Of a stretch of DNA of 64,000 nt, positions 1 to 11,202 are shown in pieces. A program made the translations under genes and the position numbers. The DNA lies in the NCBI RefSeq assembly GCF_000313135.1, contig NW_004457268.1:628319-692318 (forward strand). Direction: 5' to 3'. Source of the DNA: Acanthamoeba castellanii str. Neff. Its lineage: Eukaryota; Discosea; Longamoebia; Acanthamoebidae. The notes under the pieces are model-generated. The model had not been told where the DNA came from and did no database searches. It saw only the letters and a program-made list of their open reading frames with translations. Position 1 is the first letter of the stretch. Every line of letters begins with the position of its first letter.

Positions 1-139
1 GAGACTGGACTCCGCTCCCGCCTACCGTCGTCTGTCATGCAAATGTGCCGTAGTGTCTCAAAATCGAAGCAGCCCGGGTTGATAGGACTACGCACACCAT
101 ACGTCAGATGTTTAGAATTCCTCTTTCACTCCTGCCATT

Positions 140-1517
140 TCACTGTAGGAAAACAAGGAATCTGAAGAATGTGAAAATGGGTGGGAGCGCGTACCAGCTG
201 ATCCAGATGTGGTGGTGATACACCTCCACAAAGGAATGGAGCACTTCGAGCGTGTGGAGTTCGGCGTCCGCCGTCCACAGATTGACCGCCGGCCGTCTCG
301 CGTTGCGGTGGGTGGCGACCTCGCCGTACCCGGCCTCTGGGACACGGTACGATGTCGCTGTCGTTGTAGTGGTCGTGGCGGTGGTCGTGGTCGCGTCGTC
401 GTCTTGCTCCAGCCACGCCGCAAGCCGACGCTGTTGCTGCTCGACCGTCCGCACTTGTCGTCGCCGCTCGTCATCCAGCGGCGCCAACTGAGAGCGCAGT
501 GGCGGCTGCGACGACGATGCGGGGTCGGCGTGCAGCAGCGACGCCGACCATAGCAGCGAACTCGGCGTCTCTCCTACGTCGGAGAAGACCGGCCCGCAGC
601 TCGTCACGAACTGGCGGTGGTGGTGATGACGGTGATGCGGCGATGTAGATGAAGCTGTGGGCGTGGCGCACAGCGACGCCAACAATGACGTTGATGCCGT
701 CGATAAAGACGTCAATGTCGATGTCGGCGAGGGTGCGGGTGATGGCGACGAGTCTGACGAGGGGCAGGTGGTGGATGAGGAGGAGGAAGAAATGGGCGAG
801 GAGACGGCAGAGGAGGAGGCCGAGGTGAATTCGTGAGGCGAGGTGCTGCTGTTGCCTCGTGCTAGGGCCGGCGACGACTCGCGGGTGAGCGGCGACGACA
901 GCGATGACGACGACGATGACAACGAGGAGGAGGAGGAGGACAGAGGCGAGGAGGCGGACCCGGAGGTATAGGCGGTCGTTGACGCCATCACCGGGCACGA
1001 CGACTCATTCGGCTCCGCCGACGCGATGCGTGCAGTCGGTTTGGCGCGTGTGCGCTTTTGTGCAGACGTCGCTGTGGTGGTGGACCGAGTCGCCTTGACC
1101 GGACGGGATGGTGAAGTCGACGACGAGGTGGATGTGGCAGAGGAGGTGGCGGAGGAGGCGGAGGAGGAGACAAGATGCGAGGGATCGGCAAAGGCGAGGT
1201 TGAGGTAGAACATCTCGCCCATGCTGCCCTTTTGCTTGCTTCGCGACCTCCAGCTGCGGGTTTCGGGAAACACCTGCAGCGCGCCACGCGCGGGTGAGTG
1301 AAAGTGAAGAGCGAAAGCGAAAACGAAAAGCGAAGAGACGGAGGAGAACGAGGGGAGGGAGGAGAACCTCGCAAACGAAGCGGCCGAAGGAGGAGGAAGT
1401 GGTGGGCTCGTAGCAATTCTCGGCGCAGAAGGCTCGGTAGGCGTCGACGACGGCCCGCTTGGGCACCCGCTCGCCGCTGCGCGCCACCAGCACACGACCC
1501 AACCTGTGACCGACCAT
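140..1517 (-). CDS. RFX-type winged-helix DNA-binding protein, Ser-rich
   Basis: Probable sequence-specific transcription factor acting in the nucleus. Exon 1 (1517 to 1368) encodes VPKRAVVDAYRAFCAENCYE followed by a SFGRFVCE segment, which matches the first half of the RFX winged helix (Y-x2-F/H-C, then A/S-SFG-x-hydrophobic). A 94-bp intron (1367 to 1274, ending CTGCAG) is followed in phase 0 by VFPETRSWRSRSKQKG and then FYLNLAF, the expected R-R-x-R-G wing and recognition region. The rest of exon 2 is a long Ser/Thr/Pro-rich tail, then a charged segment rich in Gln and Arg near 480 to 580, and runs open to the stop at 140. The start ATG at 1517 lies directly after a GTGTCGTG-rich intron-like tract and next to a CACAG acceptor-like site, so an upstream first exon is possible. 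Domain call is fairly secure; the termini are not. Confidence 0.6.
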
Positions 1518-2167
1518 AGACACGACACAACACACACGACACGACACAACACAGAACGGGATTGGGCCATTGTCAGCGATCGGCAGAGAGTCGCGTTCGT
1601 GAAGTTACTCGATTGGTCGACATATCGACGCTCGCTTTTTCGCTTCTTCAAAAAAAAAGTGTGGTCTGGCGCGGGTAAAAATGGCCGGCAAAAGAGATGC
1701 CGATGAATGAATCATTCGATTGATGTGCACAGATTTGGCATGGAGGGTGGGTGGGATGAGCACATATGCTCTTAATCCGAGATTGAAGACGAGTAAGATG
1801 TTTGGGGGGTTACCATGATTTGATGAGAGGACTGGCCTCAAGCCGATCCTTCATAAGGACGTTGAGGCTGCAGGCCGACGATGTCGCTTCCATCCCTTGC
1901 TCGATTAGACCGCCCCACTTGCCAGTGAGTCGGTTCGGTCCTCTTGCTGATATTTAAATATAAAAGAATAAAAAAATAAAAAAACCCCAGAATCTCTTTA
2001 TTTGCGGGTAACCGCAGCGCGCCAGCGCCAGTGCTGGTTTACCATGGTTCGGCGGTTGGCAGGGAACCTCAACCCCGACCCAATTGCAATTGGGTTACAT
2101 GTGTGGAGCAACCACTGTGTTACAAAGATCGCAAAAAAAAAGCGAGATGTGGTGACTGCCCACCCCT
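1518..2167. other. intergenic spacer with AT-rich tract
   Basis: This 650-bp stretch lies upstream of the RFX-like gene and downstream of the F-box/oxygenase gene. I see no convincing gene. It holds a CGACACA-rich tract (1518 to 1556) and an A/T-rich run around 1950 to 1986. Confidence 0.6.
1997..2002 (-). terminator. poly(A) signal AATAAA for the F-box/oxygenase gene
   Basis: The minus strand reads AATAAA here, about 165 bp after the stop codon of the upstream minus-strand gene, and is followed by a T-rich stretch. Assigned by position and consensus only. Confidence 0.4.
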
Positions 2168-4750
2168 TCACTGGAGCTGGCAGCCACCTTTTTGGACGAC
2201 ACCTTGAGAAGGCTGGCATCCCGGTTGGAGTGGAGCCGGAAGGGTGGCGGGCGGCGGCTGGGCCATGCGGGTCGGGGGCATCCCCAGCGGAGGCATCACC
2301 GGCCGTGGCAGCGCCATGCCTGGAGGAGGCCCCATCGGCGGGCTCAGAAAGGGCATCGGCGGGGGAATCATTCCCATCAGCGGCGGCATCCCGAAGGGCT
2401 GCGGCTGCGGCGGCGCGGCCATGCGGGTCATGGGTGGTTGCATAAGCATGGGCGTGGGTTGCGCCCAGGGAACCGGCAACGAGCCGGGCGCGGGTCCAAA
2501 GCCAGGCGGGGCCGTCCACGGCAAGGGCTGGGGGTAGACCGATCCCGGCATGCCCCAGATCGGCGCCGGCATCGCCATCTTCATCGGGAAGGGGTGGCCG
2601 CCGCCGTAGAGCGTGGAATAGGGGAGGCCGAGGGGCGTCTCGGTGGGCGGGCCGCGGAAGCGGGTGGCGACGAGCGGAGCCAGCGGGCTCATGCCCTTGA
2701 GCCGGTTGGCCCGGTGCTTGGCGCTGGTGTCCATGAACACCTGGCGCCACGACCTCTGCGCGCGAGTCGTCGTTGTGAGCTGACGTCAGCATGGTGACTC
2801 TTAAGGTGGTGGTGAGGGCCTCTTGAGTAGAAAGGTACGACGCACCTTGTCGTCGGGCGAATCGCGGACGAACTGGGACTGGGCGGCCTCCCACTGCCAC
2901 CGGTTGGAGCCCTCCACGAGGCCGTACATGTCCTGGGACGCCAGGCGAAGCCGGCACAGGTCCTCGGGGGGCAGGAGGTCCACCACCGCCTGCTGCAGCT
3001 CCGGCGGCAGCTCCTCGAACGGAAACGTCTACGCGCGCACAAAAGTTGTGGGCCGTCAACGCTGGTGATGATGCAGATGAAGATGATGGTTATGATGATG
3101 ATGGTATGTACGTCAAACGGGCTTTCGTGGAAGCGGCACCACACGATGAGGTTGTAGCGCTCGCCCGAGGTGATATCTTTCGACGAATGAAGCGCCCGCC
3201 CGTTGTGAACGATGGCCCGGCCTGCAGCGTGGTGCGTAGGAGTGCCGTGTGTGAGGAGCAATGCACGAAGCGGGCGAGAAAAGGGAAAGCAAGTAAGGGG
3301 CTGCGCCTCGCGTCGTACCAGGGACTTGGGGCAGGGTGACCTCGTTGCCTTCGTCGTCGACGACGGTCAAATGCCCGCCCTCGAACTGCTTGCCCAGGCA
3401 GATGTTGATCGTCAGCTCTAACGATTGATGGCAAACACACAATGTCAGAGTTTCGCTCAGATCTTGCTGTGCCAACTGAGGTCACGACACACACGTACCA
3501 GAGTCGTCGACGTGCGGGAAGTGGCCACGAGGTTGATTGTACATCATCATGGAATACGACACCACGTGGGCATACTGCGGTTCGATCCACCTGTGCTTCT
3601 TCGGCTTCTTGTCCTCCCTCTCCAGGTAGGCCACTCCCACCGGCTCGATCACCTGCGTGCCGCATTGGGATCACACACACACACACACACACACAACGGC
3701 ATGAGACACATTCTTCTAATAGCGCGAACCGCGCGTGTGGCGCTAATGACGTACTCGCTTGACCAGGCTGTGCATCAGAGCCTTGGTGTGCGGGAAGTTG
3801 TTGAAGATGACGCCCTCGAGACCGGGCTTGTTCACGCTGTATGGAGACGAGAACCGGGACTGGGAGTAGAAGGAGCTGGACCCCTGGACCAGGCCTCGCC
3901 CCTTCAGCATGTTGGCAATAGTGCCAACTCGTCCGCTTCCTATTATGTGCGTGTCGTGCGTGTCGCGCAGGTCGTGCGGTGGTTGAGTGAGGAAGTGAGG
4001 GCCAAGGCACAAGAGATGAGTGTGATGTGGAGATCGCTGCGTACGGTGATGAGCTGTTGCATCCACGGCTCAGAGAAGACGTCGATGGTGAACACGCCGG
4101 CGCCCTCGCGCTTGATCAGCCCCGCCAGCGACGCCCGATCGCCGTCCAGCGCGCGGGCCAGCGGCGGGCAGAGTGCTTGCTCGAGCGACCCGATCACCTC
4201 TGGCCTCACTTTTGCGACAAAAGCAAACAACACACGACACAGCACGACACACACGACACACACGACACACACGACACACGTCAGCATGAGTTCCCCAGTG
4301 GGTTGTGTGAGGAGTGAAGACGCTACGTAGCGGCGGGCCGCGAGCCAGCAGGGCCAGCAGGCGCACGATGAGCTCGTCGCCCTCGTCCTTGACGGCCTCC
4401 AGCTCCGCCAGCGCCTGGCCGCGGTCCGACTCCTCGAAGCTGCACTGCTCGGCCCTCAGCTTGGCCAGGGCCACGTTCTGCTGCCAACCGCTCAGCGGGA
4501 GCTTCAGCTCGGTGAGCTTGGTCGACACCTGGGTCGCCCACAGCTTCCGCTTTGCTTCGTCGCCACCGCGTTCCGCTCCCTGCTCATCGCCAGAGAAGAG
4601 AAGAAGATGAACAAAGAAACTCAAAACAACGACCTTGGTTTGTGTTGGTGGTTGGTAGGTCCCTACCAAGAGCTGGATGCATTCTTTGATGTCGGCGAAG
4701 CAGAGCCGCAGACGATCCAAGTCACCCGCGTCCATCTTTAAGGTTTCCAT
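2168..4750 (-). CDS. 2OG-Fe(II) oxygenase (OGFOD2/P4H-like) fused to an F-box
   Basis: Predicted Fe(II)/2-oxoglutarate hydroxylase carrying its own F-box. Exon 1 (4750 to 4667) encodes METLKMDAGDLDRL; it joins in phase 0 to an exon beginning GAERGGDEAKRKLW at 4579. Further exons give VFTIDVFSEPWMQQLI (about 4080), VIEPVGVAYLE, then MMMYNQPRGHFPHVDDS with the HxD metal motif (about 3500), ELTINICLGKQFEGGHLTV (about 3410), and GRALHSSKDITSGERYNLIV with the distal His and the Arg that binds 2OG (about 3170). This order matches human OGFOD2. The next exon (about 3028 to 2848) joins in phase 0 after SPFD and reads FPFEELPPELQQAVVDLLPP, an F-box with no ATG of its own. Then come RSWRQVF and a Pro/Met-rich tail. 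F-boxes bind Skp1 in SCF ubiquitin ligases. One spliced gene is the simplest reading, but no transcript was seen. Confidence 0.8.
3672..3694. repeat. (AC)n in an intron
   Basis: About eleven AC units in an intron of the F-box/oxygenase gene; GT-rich on the gene's own strand. Confidence 0.95.
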
Positions 4751-4969
4751 TTCCTTTTGCTGCCCCCCCGAAAGCTAGCAGTCGTGATATTAAAATAAAA
4801 CTTCATATTGCATTTTTTATTTTTCTATTTTACGTGCAGGCAAATCGGTGAAGCGTACAAAACATGAGAAAAAGAATGAAATAGGGAGAGCCTTTGATTA
4901 GCCAGACTGGTTGTTCAGTATTTTGAACAGAACGTTCAACTACATCACGCGATCCATATCTCAATCCAG
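4751..4969. promoter_or_regulatory. shared upstream region of two divergent genes
   Basis: This 219-bp spacer separates the start codons of the minus-strand F-box/oxygenase and the plus-strand PhyH-like gene, so it must hold both promoters. It is A/T-rich around 4787 to 4835 but I see no clear TATA box or named site. Confidence 0.45.
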
Positions 4970-6916
4970 ATGGATAATCCCAGAAAGCGAGGTGGCGGTG
5001 ATGGTTCATCGGCCGCTGGCACGACGCCAAGGAGCAAGCCAGCAACGACGGCCACGGCGCGAGAAGTGGAGAGCGAGTGGGCAGGCCTCACGCTGGAGCA
5101 GTTCCGGGCCGAGGTGCCGCGCGACCCCGACGACGCCCGCTTCATCTTCTCCTTTCCCGCACCCGCCTCTCCCTCGTCCGCCCTCCACACACCTCAGGTG
5201 CGCCCACCATTTTTCCCTTTTATTTCAATTATTTATTGTGTGTTATTATTTTTATAAAATTAAAATGGGTGTTATTTATTTATTGAATTTATTGTATTAC
5301 TTTGCAGGAGGCGGAGGAGGCGGAGGCGCTGGTGGCGTTCTTCGACAAGTTCGGGTTCGTGGTGGTGCGGGACGTACTCACTCCGCAGGAGGCCCAGGCC
5401 ACCGTCAACGAGATCTTCGGCCTTCTCGAGGTGTGCTCCCTTTCCTCGTCTCACCGCACACACCGCACACTCACCGCACACGCCACCGCACGCGCCACCG
5501 CACACGACACGACACACACGGATGGGCAGGAGGGGACGGAGGGTCGGTTCGACAGGCACGATGTGAGCACGTGGGACCAGTGGCCGGCCGAGGGAATGGC
5601 CAAGCACGGCATGCCCTCGCGCCCGCCGCTCTTCACGCCGCAGATCCTCCGCAACCGCCAGAACCCGCGCCTCGTCAGCCCGTTCGCGCTCCTCTTCGGA
5701 TCGGAGGACATCATGATCAGCCACGACAGGTGCGCGTGTGCGTGTGCGGTCGCGTGTGTGCGTGTGCGGTATGTGCTCTGACGGGCGGTGTCGGTTTGTA
5801 GGGCGAGCCTGTTCCGGCCGACAAAGGGAGTGCAGTTCCCCACGGGCGCACGGGACATGCCCCACTGGCGCACCAGCGAAAACCTCCACCTCGACATGGT
5901 ACTTTTCCCCGCGCGTGCGTGTCGTGTGCGGTCGTGCGTGTGTGCGCGCGCCGTGCGTGTGCGATTTTTTGTTCTGATCAACGCTGGGCTGTGAAGGACG
6001 TGTGGGGCTACCTGGGCTCGGGCGACAAGGAGCGGCGCACGCTGGCGGGCCTCCAGTACGGCGACCGCCACCTCAACCACTTCATCTTCGAGAACAACCA
6101 GGTGTGCGAGCGCATCCACCCGCTCAACGTGCAGGCCGTGCTCAACCTCGTCGACAACGTCGAGGCCGACGGCGGCTTCCAGTGCGTGCCGGGCTTCCGA
6201 CACCACTTCAACGTACGCTGCAGGACACCCTGACCAAGTGCTACCGCGAAGCTAACATGCGTCGTGTCTCGTGTCGTGCCGTGTCTCGTGTCGTGTCTCG
6301 TGTTGTGTCGTGCAGAGGTGGGCAGAGGCGAATGCGGGCAAGCGGGATCTGGTGGAGATGGCGAAGGAGCGCAACTCGATGATGTTCCCCGACGACGACC
6401 CCATCCAAAAGTTCGGCATGCGGATCACCATGCGCGCCGGCAGCATGGTCATCTGGGACCAGCGCACCCCGCACGGTGGTACGTTTATTTATTTTTATCA
6501 TTATTTATTTATTAGTATTTATTTTAGAGTGAGTTTTTGTCTAATATGGTTATTTATTGATTAAGTAATCATTATTCTCGTATTGTTCAACTCCAATTGC
6601 AGCGCGCCCAAACAAGAGCGGGCGGATGCGGTGCGCTCAGTTCCTGCGGATGTTCCCGGCGCAGCCGATGGACCCCAAGCGAGCCCAGGCCCGGGTCCAC
6701 ACGGTCGACGCCAAGGTGCGCGCGGCGGGCTTCGCGCCCGAACTCACCGACCTCGGACGGCGCGTGTTCGGGCTCAGCGCAGGCGGCGGTGGGCGAACAG
6801 GTGGCGGTGGCGGTGGCGGACGACGAGGGTCGCCCGCTCGCGTCGCGGTTCCCCGACCAGGCGGCGGCGCTCGCGGCGGGGGCGGCTGGCAGCGTGGCGG
6901 TGGTCGCGCTGGCTGA
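4970..6916 (+). CDS. phytanoyl-CoA dioxygenase (PhyH) family protein
   Basis: Fe(II)/2OG-dependent oxygenase; substrate unknown. Exon 1 starts MDNPRKRGGGDGSS and is Ser/Thr-rich. Exon 2 (about 5308 to 5430) has FFDKFGFVVVRDVLTPQEA, the usual PhyH opening. Exon 3 encodes a Trp/Pro-rich segment, then FRPTKGVQFPTGARDMPHW (about 5810). ENLHLDM (about 5880) supplies the HxD metal motif and runs into DVWGYLGSGDK in the next exon. GLQYGDRHLNHFIFENNQ and NLVDNVEADGGFQCVPGFR follow. VIWDQRTPHG (about 6455) supplies the distal His, and the final exon starts ARPNKSGRMRCAQFLRMFP with the conserved Arg. The printed frame ends in a Gly/Arg-rich tail at 6916. A second frame over 6780 to 6935 looks more coding, so the true C-terminus is uncertain. 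Confidence 0.75.
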
Positions 6917-6985
6917 TCTGATCACTTCTGCCTCAGCCCACGACTTCCATCGAAAACAACAAACATTTTTGGTTATTTGTATTGG

Positions 6986-7323
6986 TCAGGATCCTGCCCC
7001 CAGCTCGATGACGGTGTGTTGCCCGAGGTCTCTCTCTCGTGTGGGCTCTAAGAAGCAGCCGACACACCCCTCCTCGGAGACCCTGAAAGCCGGGTGGAGC
7101 GTGAGCCCGTCCGCGGCCTTGAAGTCCCACATCAGGGCGCGGACAAAGGGACCCGTTTTGCCCGTGCCACTGCCACCGTGCCTTCTTCTTCGTAGAAGAC
7201 CACGCCTTCGCGCTTGACCCTCTTGTCGCACTGTTTAGCCTGCTTTTCCCCCGTTGCGGTCAACGAAGTAGTAGTGGTCCTCGATTTTGGCCTCAGCAAT
7301 CTTCATTCTTTCGATCAAAAAGG
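6986..7323 (-). pseudogene. broken or mis-sequenced gene fragment, function unknown
   Basis: Minus-strand sequence with coding-like codon use in more than one frame. After an acceptor-like CAG at about 7324, one frame reads CSFLIERMKIAEAKIEDHYY then FVDRNGGKAG and stops at 7235. Shifting by one base at the GGGGG/AAAA run (about 7245) opens CDKRVKREGVVFYEEEG. A further shift gives ALMWDFKAADGLTLHPAFRV and SEEGCVGCF, ending at 6986. Third codon positions are G/C-rich in each piece, so this was probably one gene. No family recognised. Either a decaying gene or a real gene hidden by base errors. Exons upstream (about 7390 to 7660) could not be resolved. Confidence 0.4.
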
Positions 7324-7742
7324 AGCACTGCAAGAATCGAGAAATTGTTTGGTAACAGATTTGTTTTGTAAAAGGTTGTGTTAAAATGAAATCGCAGGTG
7401 TCGCGTTGCTGTGTCCGCGCCTTCTCTCCCGCTGGGCTGTCGATGATGATGGTGATGGTGGTGATGTACACACGTCCCGGTCCCCGGAGCATGATGACCA
7501 AGAGAGGCGATGGAAGGGAAGAGGTGGTTGCGTCGTCTTTCCTTCTCTTTCTCTCCTTCACTCGGCCCTTCTTCCGCTTCCCCTCTCTTCGCGTGTGTCT
7601 GCAAACGAGTCCTTGGTGCTGCTGGTCAGTTGGTTCATGCTCTCTTCTCTCTTTCTCTCTCTCCATTCCTCTCCCCTCTCCTCCTCTAAAAGCTCGCTCG
7701 AAAAAAATGTGGCCGTGGACTGGTGTTCGGCGCGCACCAGGC

Positions 7743-9814
7743 TCAGTGCGCCGCCTCTTCCTCGTTGCCGTATTTGAGCATCAGCCTGGAGTGTAAAATA
7801 CAAAAAAAAAACGTGAGTTGGAAGGCAAAGAGCTGAAGAAGAAGAAGAAGGTCACCTGTCACCGATCACGCTGATCGACTCCAGGGCTCGCTCGAGCTGC
7901 TCCTTGGTATGGCCCGCAGAAACGCAGAAACGGGCGCGGGAGCCGAGAAGCGAGGTGGCAGGGAAACCGACCACCACGACGGCAAGCTGGATGGATCGCG
8001 CAGAGGAGAGAAAGTGGGAGACCATGTCAGAGTCGTGGCTCGGAAAGGACTGGTGAAGAGAGGGAGGCACGTACGTTCTCTTCGAGCGCGGCGCGAGAGA
8101 AACCGGCAATCTTGGCGGGGTGGAAGAGCATGAGGGGAATGACGGGCGAGTCCTCGCTACCGATGATGCGGAAGCCCATCTCCTTCAGCCTTTGACGGAA
8201 GAAGTTGCCGTTCTCACGCAGAGCGTTGATCCTCTGTGCAGCGCAAGCCGCACACGGAATGGCATGTTAGGCGGTGATTTGCGAGTAGCAAAGGTGCTGT
8301 GCTGGGTCGTACCCTCTGGCCATCGTCGGTGCCGTCAGCGCCGGTGATGACGTCGAGCGCGGAAAGGATCATCTGTACGCAGGGGAGCGACATGCCGGAC
8401 TGGTAGACCGAGCCCAGCGAGTGCTGCCTCAGGTGTCGCACGACATCCTTATTGGCGGCGATGTAGCCACCGACGGAACCGAAGGACTTGGTGAAGGTGC
8501 CCATGAGAATGTCGACGTCGGAGGTGGGAACGCCCCAGTAGTCGCACACACCTCGCGCGCTCTTGCCGAGGGCGCCAATGCTGTGGGCCTCATCGACGTA
8601 CAAGTAGGCCTGGTGTGGTGATTGGACCCGCGTGAGACAAGCTCGCCAAGAGGCAAACGGTGCTTTGTACCTTGTACTTCTTCTTGATGGCCACGATCTC
8701 GGGAAGACGCAGGATCTCACCCTCCATCGAGTAGATGCCCTCAACAACGATTATGATCTTGGTCCAGTCCCTGTGAGTGCGCGGCTGACCCTCGGCAATG
8801 GACTGACGAAGCACGCGCTCCAGATCGGCCGGGTCTGAAACACCGTGAGCAGGAAGGGGCTGTGAGCAGGAAGGCGACGTTAATCTTGAGCAAGGCTGAC
8901 TCTTCACGTACCGTTGTGCTGGAAAACCTTGATCTTGGCACCGGTAGAGCGGCAGCCCGTGACGATCGAAGCGTGGTTGAGTGAATCACTGATGATCAGA
9001 CCACCCTGGAGAAAGAGAAGTGTGAGTTCGTTGCCCGTAAAGGAATTTCTGTTAAACAAGTCGCATGTACCTTGCCAATGAGAGCAGAGATCGAGGTCGA
9101 GTTGGTTGCGTAACCCATGTTGAAGATGATGGCGTCCTCCTTGCCCAGGAAATCGGCCATGCGCAGCTCAAGCTTCCTGTGAAGGTCCATGCTACCTGAG
9201 ATCGGACCGAAATTAGTTGCAGAAGATGAAATCATGCTCAGGCGCAATGTGCTCAGACGAACCAGTCTCCATCCTACGGCCAGCAGTGCTGATGCCATAC
9301 TTGTGAACCGCGTCGATGGTATCATCGATGCACTTGCCAGCGTTCTCGGCAAAGCCCAGGTAGTTGTAGGAGCCGAGATTAATGGCGCGCATTTTCTCGC
9401 CCGTGTACTGGAACGATCCATACAGGGAGCCGTCGAATTCGCGGCCGATGAGGTCGAACATGGCGCCAGGACGGCTGCAGATGGGACGATCCCAGCAATC
9501 CCTCAGCCTGCCGAAGAAGTACCGAGTGTAGAAATACTCCTTTGCCTTGAGCAGCGGCGCATGACCCTAGCAGCAGAATTGAAGGACAGAATATGTCTCA
9601 GAAGCGAGTCGAGAATGGCCATCTTTTGATAAGGAGGCAAAAGTACCTCCTGGCATACAAAGGCCGGGTCCTCTTCCGATCGTCCGGTAGCGACGGAGAG
9701 CCAAGAAGTGAAATTGCGGAAATGGGCGAGCAGGATGCCCAAGATGAACGCCTGATACGTCCAGATGAGGGTCCAAAGAGGAATCTCATCCTGAGGGAGT
9801 GCCTTCTGAGCCAT
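7743..9814 (-). CDS. SPTLC2: serine palmitoyltransferase subunit 2 (LCB2-like)
   Basis: PLP-dependent enzyme of the alpha-oxoamine synthase family. It condenses serine with palmitoyl-CoA at the ER membrane, the first step of sphingolipid synthesis. The start at 9814 ([14 protein letters not shown]) is preferred over one five codons upstream; it is followed by a membrane-anchor segment ([13 protein letters not shown]). Conserved blocks in order: [32 protein letters not shown] (about 9390), [36 protein letters not shown] (about 9110), [20 protein letters not shown] (about 8770), [20 protein letters not shown] (about 8590), [20 protein letters not shown] with the PLP lysine in FTKSFG (about 8490), [20 protein letters not shown] (about 7960) and a final exon [13 protein letters not shown]. 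The FTKSF context and long form fit the catalytic LCB2 rather than LCB1 or a 5-aminolevulinate synthase. About ten exons. Confidence 0.93.
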
Positions 9815-10348
9815 GGCGAGATGAATCAATGAGCGGCAGACACGATGTCGTTAAATGTCCCGAACGAAAACTGGCGCGTCGGAAATCGAATCGTGTGATC
9901 GAATCGGGTAAGAGCTACGTCGTTCAAGACGAAACTGGGCGATTGATCAAGCTGCGCAGCTGGGCAAAGAAGATGACGCCGATCGGGTGTGGCGAGCAGT
10001 GATGCGGTCGTTGGCGCGAAGACACGAATCAAGACGAGCGCAGTTGGGCACCGCAAAGCGTTGACGCAGGCAAAATTTTTGTCGCTTGGTGCCTAGGCAA
10101 ACTCCCGACCACTCCTGTTTCAAAGCCAGCTCACATGCTCGGAATTCCTGATCGGTTCCCCCGAACAAGCCCATTGGCTGCAGTCTGCAATTCCGGAATT
10201 CTGAATAACGTTTCGTCAAAAGCAGGTCGTCCATGGCCCGGTGGTGCCCTCCGGCTTCTCTGCGGGTCCCACGCGCTTCAGTTTTGCCTGACGTGGGAAC
10301 AAGGAGCAGCACTGGGCGCTCAGCTTGCACGAAGAAGAGACAAAGGTC
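9815..10348. promoter_or_regulatory. upstream region of two divergent genes
   Basis: A 534-bp spacer between the SPT2 start (minus strand) and the secreted Cys-rich protein start (plus strand). Open frames cross it but none has coding character I trust. Promoters and 5' leaders of both genes must lie here; no specific site recognised. Confidence 0.4.
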
Positions 10349-11084
10349 ATGAACAACCCACTTGTAATTGGACTGCTTGTAATAGGGGCGCTCTTGCTGG
10401 GTGTCCACTGCTTCGCCGAGCCACACCCAGTAGAGCTTCACCACGAAGAGTCCGTTCCCTGCTTGCGCTATAGCAGCTGGTGTGGACTGGCACATGTACC
10501 GCTGCCCCTGCTCCCTCCACATGATGTAAATTGTTATGAACTGATATGACAGTGTGCGACCATGTCCAGGGCGGGTTCGATGACTGCTGCGAAGGGCAGG
10601 CATGTCCGTCGTGCAACAGTTCGGTCACCCAACCGACGATGGAGTGCCTGAAGGAGTGTCCGCCGATGGACGAGCTCGACCAGGCGTGCGCCATGCACGA
10701 CAGCTGCATCGTCAACCACCCGCAGCCGGCCGACCTCCACTGCACCTCCTTCGTGAACTGCCCATGTGACTGTGCGCTCGTGAAGGTGCGGGTCAATGGG
10801 AGTCTAATCCACAGCAGCGAGCTACCAATTGAAAGCTGGGTGTTTCATCTTCTTCCAGCTGACCGTGTAGTTCTTCTGTGTAGAGGCTGAACGAGGTCAA
10901 CTGCGACCGGGCCACGAGTCCGTTCCAGTGCGACGTGTGCCGCGACTTCTACGTGTGGCTCGAGGGCTCCTTCGCCTACTGCTGGATCGACAAGCCGCAG
11001 CCGGAGTGCCTGCCCGTGCACCGCTACTGCAACCTCACCTACATCGCCGATGCCGAGGCCACACCCGCCGCCGTAGTGTGTTAG
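10349..11084 (+). CDS. secreted Cys-rich protein with a PLA2-like His-Asp motif
   Basis: Three exons. Exon 1 begins MNNPLVIGLLVIGALLLGVH, a clear signal peptide; this ATG gives a better signal sequence than the upstream one at 10325. Exon 2 opens after TGACAG at about 10550 and is very Cys-rich: DDCCEGQACPSCNSS, CLKECPPMDELDQACAMHDS, then CIVNH and CTSFVNCPCDC. The string DQACAMHDSC resembles the phospholipase A2 active-site helix (D-x-C-C-x2-H-D-x-C) with one Cys replaced by Ala. Exon 3 encodes VNCDRATSPFQCDVCRDFYV, WIDKPQPECLPVHRYCNLTY and ends at VVC. Likely exported and held by disulfides. A lipase role is inference from one motif; the canonical PLA2 Ca-binding loop is not evident. Confidence 0.65.
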
Positions 11085-11202
11085 CACCTCATCGGTGTGC
11101 AGCCAACCTTTCGTAAATATCGATAAACATGAGTATATCAAGTAGTTTAAATATTATCTCGCTTTTATGTACAGATATTAATAAGTGTGATTGGCCTTTG
11201 TT

